Assembly (NCBI GenBank): GCA_018873225.1
Contig: JAEILZ010000008.1
Span: forward strand, 248,001-312,000
Direction: 5' to 3'
DNA: 64,000 nucleotides
Source: [Phialemoniopsis] sp. UDSM-2020
Lineage: Eukaryota; Ascomycota; Sordariomycetes; Thyridiales; Thyridiaceae
Position 1 is the stretch's first letter, and each line of letters opens with the position of its first letter. Shown piece by piece: positions 32,441 through 44,335 of the stretch. Under the pieces are notes generated by a model, which ran no database searches, had not been told where the DNA came from, and saw nothing but the letters and a program-made list of their open reading frames with translations. Made by a program: the position numbers and the translations under genes.

Positions 32441-35300
32441 ATGGCTGGCAAGAAGCATGTCAGCAGTGCGTGTCTCAACTGCAGGCGCCGCAAAGTCAAG
32501 GTGGGTTGGTGGTGATCCGGTCTCGTTCTCGAAATATGATTGGGTCGTCCTAACATCTCACCCCAGTGTGACGGAGAGGAGAAGTGCGCGAACTGCGTCG
32601 CCCTGAATCGTGAATGCATCTACAACGCGGAAGCCGATATGAGGAGGTCAGTCCGATGTGCGCTCGCTATTGCATCATGTTTACGCCTGCCCGTACTGAG
32701 TCTATCCTACCTGTAGGGCATCCGCGAAGAAAGGTGGTTCCAGTCTTCGATCCCGTCTGACCCAGCTTGAAGACATACTGCGTCAACATAATATCGAGGT
32801 TCCGGAGAGCTGTACAGAGAGCCGCCCACGAAGATCCGACACGTCTTCGACCAGAGCCGAAGATGCCGAGCGCGTACCTGCCTCGCAACCGTCAGACCAC
32901 GGAGAAGTCACCCAGAGTCCGGGATACGACAACGTCGACCTATGCTTTACAGATGGTGTCAACGGCGCCCCCGAGGAGGCTGCAGAGGGGGCTTTCGTCG
33001 AGACAGCAATTGATCCTGTCCGAAGCCCTCCCTTTGTTTCGCCATCCCAACAAGGCAGTCGCGCCGAACCAGCACCAGCAGAGGAAGACATAACCGATCT
33101 GTTGACGGCACGAATGGGAGCCTTGCGAATTGCCGAAGATGGTCAGCTCAGATATTACGGCCCAACATCGAATCTGCATGTTCATCGCGACGGGTTCCAG
33201 ACACTATCACGTTCTAACATCCGCCACGTGGCCATAGACGGCCGAGACGCATTAATGCGACTCGGTCTTGATGCTGATATATCACTGGATCTTGAACTGC
33301 ACCTTGCACGCCTTTACTTTACCTGGGAAGATCCAGCTATACATGTCGTGGACGAAGAGGTGTTTTTCAGGGAGAAGGCGGCATGGGCCACTGGAGACAC
33401 GAGCAGCCCCTACTACTCCGAGACATTGAATAATGCAATGTATGGACTATCATCTATACCCTCCTTCCTCTCTATTTGCACCGTTACTCTTTCACAGAAA
33501 GTGTCTAACTCATGTGCAGATGCTCTGTTGGAGCTTGCCTTGTCGGAGGCGAGTACTCTGACATACCCGACGATGCCCCTGAACTCTTTGCGTCACGCGC
33601 GAAAGCATTGCTGGAAGTTGAGATGGACAGTCCCACGGTGGCGACTGTTCAGGCTCTTGTCATAATGAGCGCCTCCGAAGCGGCATTCACCCGCGACGCT
33701 CGCGGCTGGCTTTATAGCGGTTGGTGCATGCTATCTTGGGATTACTTCCGCGATGTGTCGCTGATCACATTCACAGGAATGGCTGCTAGATTGAGTGCTG
33801 ATCTGGGCCTGCACCTGGATCTATCTTTTCATAAGCATGATAAACTCATCGATCAGCACGATATAGATGTCCGTCGAACAGCTTTCTGGGGTGTCTTTAT
33901 CCAAGAGAGGTAAAAACAACTTAAGAATGTTGCGTTGTAAGACGATATGCTAATCTGTGTTAGTTTGTGGAGTTTGTACCTCGGCCGGCCCTGGGGTCTT
34001 GATTCACGAGATATCAGCGTCTCGGAGCCGTTTACTTCCGCCGTTGAGCAGGAGCGGGCTTGGAGACCGTATCCCGAACCATATTCGCAGTCTTCCGCTG
34101 CAAGCAATGGCATCGTCTTCCCGCTCAAGACTTGCACGGCGGCCACAGTTGGACTTTGCAAGATCCAAAGAGTAATCAACAGTGTACTGTATGTCTATGC
34201 CAGTGTATCAATTCATGAGTCGTGGCGTGTATTCTAACATGTCCCCCAATCAGATATTCTGGTCGAGGCTCTGAGGTCCATGAGCTCGAAGCCTTCCTCC
34301 TCAAGACCAGTCAAGACTTGGCATGTTGGTTCAATGATCTACCACATAGTGTCCAAGTCGATCTTTCAGACAAGGACAAACTATATGTGCCTGCTGTCCT
34401 CCAGCTTCAGTATGGTCCTATGGTTCTCTATTGTAGGGTATGATACTGACCAAAAATAGCATGCAGTACTATGCAACGGTAATAGCTCTGCACCGGCCTT
34501 ACCTGCAATCACGAGCTACAATTAGTCAAGACCATATTACTACAGCATTCGACGCGAACAGCAAGTGCATCTCCGCTGCTCACAGTATTGCTGAGCTGCT
34601 TCGGGTTCACAAGCGACAACACTCGGTGCGTAGGACAAATGTACAAATAGTGCACATAATCTTCACAGCATCTTTGGTCTTTATTTACGACGTCTGTACC
34701 AGAAGTCCTATAGACTCGAAACAATCCCAGCGCAATTTGCAACTCTGTTGCAGTGCGCTGGGTGAAATCGGCGAGGCCTATGGTAACGCAACTCGCGCTT
34801 TGGAAGTTATCATCTTAGTCAGGAGCAAGTGGCAGAGAACTGGGCCTGCACAGCTCCCACGAGCGGCGATCAACAAGCGACGCAGCGTGAGCATCTCGAC
34901 CACAGGCCGTTCCGAAGGGCCCACGGCCGACAACGAAGAGAGGCAGAAGCGTCGGAACCCGTCGTTGATGACCGCCAACGGCGCATTCAATGCTCCTTTT
35001 ACAAATCCCTTCCCCTTTGCATTCAACACTTTACCTGGGGGGCTCTCGTCCAGTATGCCAGCACTCGGCCCGGGACAGCTCGGTGGTGGAGAGGCGTGGC
35101 AGCTGCTAGACAGACTCGACTTTGGCCCCTTTGACGTAAGTCATGGTTCGGACATGTCGAGCCACATGGGAGACCTGAACGGCCCAGACCATCAAATGCT
35201 GTTTGGCTTGACGAATAATCCGATGGAAAGTGTGGATATTGACCATGAACAACCGGGACAACATCCATCCGATTTGGGAAGTATGATACTTGAGGAGTAG
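32441..35300 (+). CDS. Zn2Cys6 transcription factor (first)
   Basis: Seven exons: 32441-32500, 32567-32646, 32717-33439, 33520-33909, 33964-34188, 34254-34409 and 34460-35300, giving 824 aa. The binuclear cluster is C-x2-C-x6-C-x5-C-x2-C-x6-C at residues 11-37. A linker and short coiled region (SLRSRLTQLEDIL) follow, which is where such factors dimerise. The fungal-specific transcription factor domain lies in the middle, with GACLVGG, an LYxGWCMLSWDYFR-like core and MQYYATVIALHRPYL. The C-terminal 150 residues are rich in Gly, Pro and Asn and end acidic. Its position between the BVMO and the thioesterase, and the palindromes around it, make it the likely pathway regulator. Confidence 0.9.
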
Positions 35301-35683
35301 ATTCGATCCGGTTTCATTGGCATTCTTATAATAGTCTTCAAGTTCAGATTTAGGTTTGTAATTGTGACTAGTCTTGCGATTCTAGCACTTAAAATGAAGG
35401 TCCGTAAGATTAATAAAGGACAATGAACAGGCACCGTACGGACGCATCAATTACACATCCTTTCGTGCAGAGGATTGCTTTGGCTTCTCGGACCCACGCA
35501 TGGCGGGATTAGCGACACACGGAATTCTCCACCACAAGTGATCCGAGCAAGAGTGTTTCCCGAGAAGCTCGGTTGTTGTGCGCGCGTGTGCTTGCAACAG
35601 CAGAGGAGGAGCGGGATATATAATCAGCACATTTGATATTGATTTGTATCTTCTTCAGGAGAATGTTCGCTTGACCAGCAAGA
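35301..35683. promoter_or_regulatory. Promoter region of the thioesterase gene
   Basis: No gene. A CGGGATT half site at 35504-35510 is followed by CGGAATT at 35519-35525, in direct orientation, about 160-180 nt before the start codon. A TATA-like GATATATAAT follows at about 35615. Confidence 0.5.
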
Positions 35684-36286
35684 ATGGCACACGGCATGCG
35701 TCTCAAGAAGCGGTCCAGGAGCGATTACCGCTTCTTTCGGGATTACAGAACGCGATGGTGAGTTTCTTGTTGCCTCTAGGCTTGCCATAGGATGAGCTAG
35801 GGATCTTTGGTTGACACGAGCATCGAGTAGGAATGACAATGATGTCTATGGCCACGTGAACAACTCCGTGTACAATATGATGTTAGTCCCGGACCTTCAT
35901 GCTTCTAAACGAGTCTCACACTGAGCATCTACAGGATCGACTCAGTTGTGAACACGTATCTGATTGAGAAATGCGGTATCGACCCGCAAAGCGCTGCTCA
36001 GCGTGGGATCGTTGTTCACAGTCACACCGATTTCTTCGCATCGGTGGCATATCCTACTGTAGTGCATCTTGGCCTGCGAGTGAATCGCATTGGCAAAAGC
36101 AGCGTCTGTTATGAAGTTGGTGTCTTCGACAAGGAAGCGGATGACATCAAGGCAGTGGGAGAGATGGTCCACGTCTTCACTGAGCGTTCGACAGCCAGGC
36201 CGTCCCCTCAAGGAATTCCAGACTACCTGCGACAGTGTTTAACACAGGTTCTTGTGAAGGATGAGGCAGAAAAGGCAAAATTGTAG
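35684..36286 (+). CDS. Hotdog-fold acyl-CoA thioesterase
   Basis: Three exons (35684-35757, 35831-35881, 35935-36286) give 158 aa. Motifs are those of the 4-hydroxybenzoyl-CoA thioesterase-like family: TRWNDNDVYGHVNNSVY with the catalytic Asp and the following helix, then VVHSHTDFF and SSVCYEVGVF strands. It hydrolyses an acyl-CoA to the free acid. Next to an acyl-CoA synthetase and an AtuA-like protein it may release a product or relieve a CoA trap; this is inference. The second exon is only 51 nt. Confidence 0.9.
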
Positions 36287-36321
36287 CAATACATTCGTGC
36301 TTGCTCCGTCTAAGCCCATTG

Positions 36322-36338
36322 CGGGAATGCCAATCCCG
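36322..36338. promoter_or_regulatory. Near-palindromic operator candidate before the second regulator
   Basis: CGGGAATGCCAATCCCG, the same 7-3-7 layout as at 25032 with one or two imperfect arm positions. It lies 174 nt upstream of the second Zn2Cys6 gene, in a 225-nt intergenic region, so that regulator is probably controlled by the cluster circuit. Confidence 0.6.
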
Positions 36339-36511
36339 CTGGAAACCTCCTGACCCACCAGGGCGTTTGCCACCGAGTCCAAGGCAGGGTCGCACGCAAG
36401 AGCTTACAAAAACAACTCCTACTTTAACAGTAGCTCTATGTAGCGTTTGCCCGATTTAGCGAGACCCTGACCTCCTCAACTGCGGTGACATCAATCGCGC
36501 AAAGTACAAAC

Positions 36512-39326
36512 ATGATTGGCCAACTTCACTCCTTGGTCTACCCTGCAAAACCGGCACAGAGCTCACGCCGCAAGGTGAGAGCTTCGTCGGCTTGTCTTCA
36601 CTGTCGACGCCGCCGGGTACGGTGTGATGCGACTCGGATGGAGTCCGGCTGTACTAATTGTCGCTTGAATGGTGTCCGTTGTGTCGTGCCGCCACGGGCA
36701 CCTCGTATGTCGGTTAATCCTTTCGGAATACCTTGGGAAATGGACTTGTCGACTAACTGACCCGAAAGTCGCTTTGACATTCATCGTGCCCTGTCACATG
36801 AAGGATCAGATAGCGCGCGTTCAAGTCCTCTGATTGATGCTGTCGATACGTCCTGGTATACGCCAATCTTAGCCACTCGAAGCCATGATCCGACTGTTGA
36901 GCAGCAATCCTGGCGGCCGAGCACCAACGGAATGAACGAACTCGATTCGGTAGACAACCAGGAGGTATCGTCTGTCAAGTGTCAATGCAGCTCAAGGTCT
37001 ACCGAGGATCATGACACTCCCAACTTCGGCATCGAATTACTTAGCTTTGATCATATCGACGATTCAGACGAAGTGCAAGCCATGTTGCAGAACTTGGTGG
37101 CAGCTTGTGAAGCGTCTCGACTGGCGTCGGAAACCCAAGACATATCCTTCTTGGTGGCACAAGGGTGCTTTCGACTGCCCAGAAGATCAATAATGGATGT
37201 ATTTCTACGACAATACTTTCTGCGGGTTCACCCGTTGCTGCCTCTGATTGACGAAACCGATTTCTGGGATCACTACTACTCGAATACTCGGGCGTCCGCT
37301 TCTTCTCAACCAACCATATCCCTATTATTGCTCCAAGCGATGCTCTTTGCAGCCTGTCCTGTCAGTGATGCTCTGCGAGCCTCATTGTCGTGGTGTGCTA
37401 ACGGCCTACGTAGTATGTGCCCGACAAGCAGATCAGGCAGCTTGGTTTCTGCAATTATAGAGCCGCAAAGGCGTCTTTCTATAGAACAGCCAAGGTATGA
37501 ACCCTCTGTATTATATAAGCTTTCAAAAAGACTGAAGCGATCAGCTTTTGTACGACTTCGAAACAGAACGAGACTCGGTGTCGATCGCACAAGCCTGCAT
37601 CCTGCTTGCGTACTGGCGTCCAAACCTTGCCTTTGACGAGTCTAAAGCAGACAATGACTGGCTAAGGATTGCAATCGAGAGTGCGAGGGACGCCGGTGCC
37701 CATCAATATGAACTTGAAGAAAGTGGACAGCTCAAATCCTGCTGTACGCGCTCGGTTCACCGACAACTCTGGACTTGCTGCATCATTCAGGATCGAGTAC
37801 TAAGTCTTTGCGAGCGGACCTCACCCCTAATTAGCTTGGCAGAAGCATCAGTCTCGATGGCACTGATCCCCTTCGGTCATGAGCAAGTCGTGCCAGTATC
37901 CCAGGGGGGCACAAGAAAGGCACACGCCAGAAGAAGAAGGCTGGACGATCTCCTGGTCTTGCTAGTCAAGTTGTGTAGCTGCTTGACAGTCCTAGCAAAG
38001 CTGACTCAATCTCCCGGCTCCCTTTCCTCGCTAGGCCCAAAAGATCTTGTCAACAAAATGGCAGAGGCAGAGAGATGCATGGCTGACCTGCAAGCGTGGC
38101 ATGATCATGCTGCACGTTGTCATCCTATGGCTGTATCTGTGGGCGGTTTCTCGCCAACCATGACCAATGAGGTCCAAGACTCCGAGCTGATCCACGCGAC
38201 GGTGCTATGGATGTATTACCAGTAAGCCAAGGCCTTGAAGTTGCCTCCTCACATCACCTTCTCGCAAGATTTCCCGTCATATTCGGCTACAGTGCTAATT
38301 CTATTCGGTAGAACGGCGGTAATCTCTCTCTGCAATCACGAGTTGTTACTCATCTTGATGTTGGTGTCGAAGAGTTCTGCTTCAGATGGATTGGATCAGT
38401 ACAGCCACCAAATCCAATCGAAGTATACGAAATTGCGAGGCGCCGTGACGAAATTTTCCGAGTACACGGAGAGGCTACTCAGACATGGCCTATTATACAA
38501 ACTTCCTGGCACTGTAGCCAGTGCCACAGCAATGCCCTTGGCCCTTCGTATGCTCGACGTACAATTACTTGGAGCGATATTAACCGGTAGCGGTACACCT
38601 GGGCGTCTAGGCCGATCGCAGGAAAGTCACTCAGAGGTTCGACAGTTCAAGACCTTGATCGGAGCAACGCGATTCTATCAGGCAAGGCACACAAGGACGG
38701 ATGCTATCTCCAGCATCATTTATCGATTCGTAGAAAAGACGCCGCCGTTGGAGCTTCCCCTTAAACGCTGTTCAAGTGGCCCAGCGGCTCCAGGAGCAGC
38801 GATTTCAAGTATCATTGAGGATCGCCTGGCTCTTATGAAGATTCTAGCTAGGTATCTGGAGTTGGTTCTCATGTTGGACGTGGGGCTGCATCATGATCGG
38901 GTAGTTGAGAAGGAGGAATTCCCTGCCCAGCTACAGCAGGTACTTGAACGAATCACGTATTTTGCGGAATCTCTACCCGGCACTGACGGTGCAAGGGCTA
39001 TCGCGGGAGAAGAGAACGGCATATCCACCGAGGGTCCTCGGTCTACCTCCCCACATACAGTGGACTACATGGATCCCAGACTTGCTGGGTGGATCGAAAA
39101 CGACAGGTCCTTGCATTTTCTGCAGGAGCTTGGGTTTGGAACATCGTCCATGGTTTCTGAAGACCCCGGAGCGCACAGACTGCCTGATGATGTCTATGAC
39201 CCCGACAATTGCATCCAGCCAGACGGGAAATCTCCGACGGTCAATGGGTGGATCGAAAATGATCAGTCCCTGTACTTTGCTCTCCAGCTGGGGCTATTCC
39301 CGGAAGGGGTGGGGGTTAGCAGTTAG
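36512..39326 (+). CDS. Zn2Cys6 transcription factor (second)
   Basis: Exons 36512-36704, 36804-37360, 37414-37494, 37545-38221 and 38312-39326 give 840 aa. The binuclear cluster is C-x2-C-x6-C-x8-C-x2-C-x6-C (CLHCRRRRVRC then CTNC...RC), with a basic arm before it. The middle homology region starts around FLRQYFLRVHPLLPLID. Near the C-terminus two similar GWIEND-x2-SLxF segments appear, an internal repeat that could be an activation or contact motif. Intron 1 is ambiguous: the AG at 36767-36768, well placed after the CTAACTGAC branch, shifts the frame and stops within about 20 codons. Only the AG at 36802-36803 keeps it open. The regulator probably works with, or against, the first one. Confidence 0.88.
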
Positions 39327-39625
39327 TTAGCTGAATTTCCAATCGAGCGACCACCTAGGCTACTCCCACGATGCTGCAATCCCGTCCGGCCGGAAATATG
39401 TCCCGCGTGGCGGTGGTTCTCCGCCATGCTATGCCACTAAGGATGGGGCCCCATGGGACAGTAGATACCGAGGGAAATGACAGAAAAGTACATTTCTACA
39501 CATTGAATCTCAATGATTGCGTCTTGTGGGCGGTTTGATTCTCCAGCAATTAATGTTCTAGGGGCTTCATTGTCAGCTTCTTGCTTTTCCATACCTTTGT
39601 TAAGTCCTTGTAAAAGAAACTCACC
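39327..39625. promoter_or_regulatory. Promoter region of the MBL-fold gene
   Basis: No gene. A half site AATCCCG at 39378-39384 is followed at once by TCCGGCCGG, 242 nt before the start codon. This region also contains CCGCC/GGCGG runs near 39407-39424. Confidence 0.5.
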
Positions 39626-40813
39626 ATGACACTGCCAGGCCCTGACGATGGGAAAGCGGATCCGCTGCCGACCATCAACCTCCCGGGCAATGGGCCGATC
39701 TGTTTACTCTCAGCCGTCAACACTACGTGCTACCTCACTGTTCCCGGTGATACATTGGTCGAGCCGACAATACCAGGTCACGAATTGATGAACTTCCCCA
39801 CAATCGCGTTCTTGATCGCCCATCCGCAGTCCAAGAAGCAGGTCATTTTTGATCTCGGTTGCAAAAAAGATTTCTGGAACCTACCAGAGCCCATTGCCGA
39901 CGTTATCGATGCAAGGGTCCCTGGCATAAAGGTCGACCAGAATCTGGCAGACATTCTGACGGCCGGCGGCGTGGATCTAAACAACTTGACCGCCGCGATC
40001 ATTAGCCACCATCACTACGACCACATTGGAGACCCGAGCACCTTCCCACAATCCATGGAACTATTGGTGGGACCGGGATTCATAGACGGTTTTCTACCTG
40101 GATTTCCCACGGCAAAAGATTCACCTGTCCACGAAGCGGCGTTTCAAGACAGGCGCGTCCGCGAAGTTCCATTTACGGATGAGGTGACCGTCGCAGGCTT
40201 CCGCGCCTACGATTACTTCTCGGACGGTAGCCTGTACATTTTGGACTCCCCCGGGCATGCCATCGGCCATATCTCTGCCCTTGTCCGCACCACACCTGAT
40301 ACCTTTGTCTTCCTCGGCGGGGATATCTGCCATTTTGGGGGTTCCTTTCGACCAACCACACACATCCCCATGCCGGCGGAACTGGACTCGGACCGGGTCG
40401 GACCACAGGAGGGCCACAATGCCCCATATCCCTGCTCTCTGTTCACCAGTTGTCATCCGCATGCTTCCAATGCCCGTACCACACCATACTATCAGCCATG
40501 TAGCTCTGTCGACTCGTGGTATGTAGACCCTGCTCTGGCGCACCGCAGTATCGGGGCTTTGATGGATCTCGACAGCAGTGACCGGGTAATGGTCCTGATT
40601 GCGCACGACCCTGCTATCATGACGACCCTACCTCTGTTCCCAGATGCCACAATCAACGACTGGCACGCGGTAGGGTGGAAGCGGAGAATGCACTGGCGGT
40701 TTTTGGATGAACTGCCCGTAGATGGAACGCAGAGGAAGCTGTTAGTAGATGGCACGTACAAACACGGCAAAATGGTGAAGCGACTGGATGGGACTCGGGT
40801 TTGCCATGAATGA
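39626..40813 (+). CDS. Metallo-beta-lactamase-fold hydrolase (lactonase-like)
   Basis: Single exon of 395 aa with a start in good context (ACCATGACA). The metal-binding H-x-H-x-D-H motif is at residues 128-133 (HHHYDH). Further ligands are expected at the GHAIGH segment, in GGDICH and near the C-terminus (LIAHD). This matches the fungal branch of MBL hydrolases that resemble N-acyl homoserine lactonases. A lactone or ester formed by the neighbouring Baeyer-Villiger enzyme is an attractive substrate, but this rests only on gene context. There is no signal peptide, so it should act inside the cell. Confidence 0.9.
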   Translation: MTLPGPDDGKADPLPTINLPGNGPICLLSAVNTTCYLTVPGDTLVEPTIPGHELMNFPTIAFLIAHPQSKKQVIFDLGCKKDFWNLPEPIADVIDARVPGIKVDQNLADILTAGGVDLNNLTAAIISHHHYDHIGDPSTFPQSMELLVGPGFIDGFLPGFPTAKDSPVHEAAFQDRRVREVPFTDEVTVAGFRAYDYFSDGSLYILDSPGHAIGHISALVRTTPDTFVFLGGDICHFGGSFRPTTHIPMPAELDSDRVGPQEGHNAPYPCSLFTSCHPHASNARTTPYYQPCSSVDSWYVDPALAHRSIGALMDLDSSDRVMVLIAHDPAIMTTLPLFPDATINDWHAVGWKRRMHWRFLDELPVDGTQRKLLVDGTYKHGKMVKRLDGTRVCHE

Positions 40814-40837
40814 CGCTTGGGTTGATTTATTTGATAT

Positions 40838-42101
40838 TTAGAGCTGAGCATCGAAGATAACTTTATGCACCTGCATCGCATCGAACAACTCATAGCCCTC
40901 TACAGCCTTGGACAATGGCATGACAGTCTGTGTCAAGAAACTGGGATATCAATTAGTCCTAGCTCAAGGGAAAATTTAATTCCGAGGGGGACGAACTTTA
41001 ATAGGTGTTGCTTTCGCTGCAGCAGCTCAAGTGCTTCCGGAAACATGCCTAGGGACGAATTAGGCACTACTCCTTATGCATGTCTTGCTTTTCTCTCCCC
41101 GTCAGAAACACTTACTTCGAACTGGACAACGGCCCATCTGGATGGATAAGTTCTTGGCATACGCCTGGTTGCCTGTCCAAGGTATGTCACCGTTGTGCAC
41201 GCCGACGCTAGATATCGTTCCCCAGGGCCTGAGAAGCTCGAAGCCCATCTCTAGGGCTGAGCTATGCCCGACTACCTCAATGACGACATCTGCACCTCGT
41301 CCGCTCGTCAGGTCATTGACTCGGTCGAAAAGTTCCTGTCGCTGCGTGAGATAGTTCCATGGCTCGGCTCCCAGTTCTCTGGCTGTTTCTAGGCGAGATG
41401 GTATGCTATCGACGGCCAGAATAGCTTTCGGCTTGTACTCCAACGCTGCGATCAAGGCGCACAGTCCAACAGGACCACACCCGATCAGCACGACGGTGCT
41501 TGTTCCCACGGTGTCCCCCTTCAGCTTCTCTAGGCCGTTCTTGGCCGCAAACAACCCCGTGGGGAAGATATCGGCCATGAGAGGGAGCTTTAGATCGTCA
41601 ATCCCTTTAGGTGCGAGCATGACAGTGGACTCGGCCAGCGGAACTCGCACATATTCCGCCTGTGCGCCATCGAGGAGCGGGCATCCGAAAAGGAGACACT
41701 TGACGCAGCGCGAGGAGAAGCCACCTTTGCAGTAAAAGCACTCGCCGCAGCTCACCGTGAAGGGACTCACGATGGCGTCGCCGGGTTTCAAAGTAGACAC
41801 TGCAGAGCCTACCTGGTCAACGACACCGGTAAACTCGTGGCCCATGATGAATCCCGGGGTCGAAGGTTGGTGACCGCGGTAGACGTGTAACTCGCTAGAT
41901 GTGTAAGCTCGAGGATTCAGTTGCTTCGGACGACTCTATCCGTGAAAGTAGACCTGGGCAGACTCACCTGCCGCATAAGGCCGTGTACCGCACCTTGACG
42001 ATGATGTCGCCAGGCTCTTGTATCGTAGGCTTGGCTCTGCTTTCAAGTGTCACCTTTTTAGTGCCTTGAAAGACGACTGCGCGCATCGACTCTGACGCCA
42101 T
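40838..42101 (-). CDS. Zinc-dependent medium-chain alcohol dehydrogenase (first)
   Basis: Four exons (42101-41968, 41894-41116, 41048-40993, 40927-40838) give 352 aa. Catalytic zinc ligands are seen in ALCGSELH and GHEFTGVV, the structural-zinc cysteines in CGECFYCKGGFSSRC, and the NAD loop in GCGPVGLCA. The sequence is of the sorbitol/threonine-dehydrogenase branch. The last intron must use a poor donor (GTCCCC at 40992) to keep the frame; the stronger-looking GTTCGT four bases upstream would create an early stop. The gene is divergent from the acyl-CoA synthetase and convergent with the MBL gene. It oxidises a secondary or primary alcohol, or reduces the ketone. Confidence 0.88.
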
Positions 42102-42587
42102 GCTGATCGCTCTTAATCACTCGTCGATTTAAGGGGCAAGAGTCTTCGTCGGAGAGGGTAGATAGATGTCGAAATCAGCAGCTAGATAGCTCACGTAGGC
42201 GGGGAGAGACGAGTGTCTTCTTCGCACGTCGATCTGGAGAGGGGAAGGAATGATCCACATGCATGGGGAAAGCAGGTCGAGTGCAGAAATGGTCTAGTCG
42301 GCGCGCGGCGCGGAGGAGCAGCACTAAGGGAATTACTGAGGGCGCAACTCCGACCACTCGGAATTACAGGATTTCGCGACCTGCTGGCGGACAAGCATTT
42401 GGCGCAAGCCCGAGGTACCAATTGGTTCCTTCGAAGCTCGGCAGCATTTTGAAACCCTGCCATTGCGGGAACAGTGATCAGCCACCTCTTAATGGCTGGA
42501 CTTGGCTATGACCCATGGTTGTTCAGCTCACTTTCTATCAGAGCAGCATCCTTTTCTATTAGACCAGTACTCCCGAAGCATATTGCC
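42102..42587. promoter_or_regulatory. Divergent promoter (zinc ADH / acyl-CoA synthetase)
   Basis: No gene. Only variants of the cluster motif are seen: GGGAATTAC at about 42328 and CGGAATTACAGG at 42359-42370. Open frames at 42175-42511 on both strands are featureless. Confidence 0.45.
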
Positions 42588-44335
42588 ATGGTTTTCAAAT
42601 CGCAGCAGCCCGACATCAAGGGTAGGCAAAATCTTCTCTGGTGGAAATTTCTAAGGTAGTTCGTTGACAAAACTTCCCAGTGCCCGCCAAGTCTACTGTA
42701 TGGTCGTGGCTTTTTGAAGATGACCTTCGATCATTGTCGAGAAATGAATCGCGTGGTCATGGTGGTTTCACCGACGTTAATACTCGAGCGGCGATCAGCT
42801 TGAGCGAGTTAAAACAAACCACGATCTCGCTTTCGACAGCTTTGAGGAATTTTCGCAACTTTAAGGCCGGAGATACAGCAATGGTGTTTGCCAAAAATTC
42901 CATCTGGTACCCGGTTGCAACGCTTGCAGCCATTCGCATCGGCGGCGTCGCTTGCGGCGTATCACCCGATTATAGCCTCGAAGAGCTCTGCTTTGCATTG
43001 CGGGTGAGCAAGGCAAAGATTATCCTCACGACCGATACCCTCGCGCCAAACGCACTTCAGGCTGCATCATTGTGTGGAATAGCCAACGAGAATGTGATTC
43101 TCCTCGATGGCGCTCGGCCCGGGATGGCGAGCATAGCGGACTGCTGTCGGGCGATACAAGGGTCAAAGGATGTGACAGAAGCGCCACCCATGACAATACC
43201 AGCAGACAAGACTAATGCGGATATATGCGCGTTTCTCTGCTTCTCGAGCGGCACCACGGGCCTGCCAAAAGCAGTCATGATATCTCACGCCAACATCATC
43301 GCGCAATGCCTGCAGGTCGAGCAGATCACGCCTCCAGACCACGACAAAATTCTCGCGGCTTTGCCCTTTTATCATATCACAGGGATCGTTCATCAGCTGC
43401 ACCTTCCTATCGCTCTCAACGCCCATGCTTACGTTCTGCCAACATACAGCCTGGACTCGCTACTTCAGACCGTCTCATCTTACAAAATCAGAGAACTTTT
43501 GATTGTTCCTCCAATCCTCATCCGTCTCGTTCGAGAGCCCCACATAGCATTAAAGTACGATCTCTCCCACGTCGCGCGATTCTCATCTGGGGCGGCCCCC
43601 CTCTCTCGAGAGATTCTGGACCTATTACAAAGAATGTTTCCCGGTACTGGATTCAAGCAGGGCTATGGGATGACTGAGTCTTGCTCCGCCATAACGTCGC
43701 ATCCCCCATCAAAATATTCATATAAATATGCGGACCGAGTGGGCATGGTGGTAGCTTCAACAGAGGTCAAGATTGTCGACCCTGACACGGGCAAAGAATG
43801 TGGTGTTGGTGAGCCAGGAGAGATCTGGGCCCGTGGACCCCAGGTAACCATGGGCTATCTGGACAATCCCAAGGCGACGCAAGATACCTTTGACAACGAC
43901 GGTTTCCTACACACTGGTGACATTGGTGTGTTCGATCAGGAGGGTCTCCTGGCAATTACGGATAGGTTAAAGGAGATGATCAAGGTCAAAGGCATCGGCG
44001 TTGCACCTGCCGAGCTTGAGAATCTTCTACTCGGCCATCCTTCAGTCAGTGATGTTGCCGTATGCGGAAAGCCAGATGAGCGAGCTGGAGAGAGACCAAA
44101 GGCTTTTGTTGTGCTGAAGCCAGATTTACCGTCCGGCCCAAGAGAAACCGCGCGCGCGTTAATGGACTTCGTCAAATCAAAGAAGGCTCGGCACAAGTGG
44201 ATAACCGAAGTTGAAGTCGTCCCATCTATCCCTAAGAGTCCTGCAGGGAAGATTTTGCGTCGCCAGCTAGCAAATCCGACGCAGGCAACACAAAACATTG
44301 TGGTGAGGGACCAGCCGCTTACGCCACGGCTCTAG
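42588..44335 (+). CDS. Acyl-CoA synthetase, 4-coumarate:CoA ligase-like
   Basis: Two exons (42588-42621 and 42681-44335) give 562 aa. The AMP-binding motifs are complete: FSSGTTGLPKAVM (A3), YGMTES (A5), GEIWARGPQVTMGY (A6-A7 region), TGDIG (A7), RLKEMIKVKG (A8) and PKSPAGKILRR with the A10 lysine. The subfamily is that of 4-coumarate-CoA ligase-like enzymes, many of which are peroxisomal in fungi. The C-terminus ends in PRL, which is not a standard peroxisomal signal. It should activate a carboxylic acid, for instance the hydroxy acid from lactone hydrolysis or an aromatic acid, to its CoA ester. Confidence 0.93.

Noticed and set aside
35738..35744. CGGGATT inside the first thioesterase exon
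   Set aside because: Coding position without a partner arm; not counted as a regulatory site.
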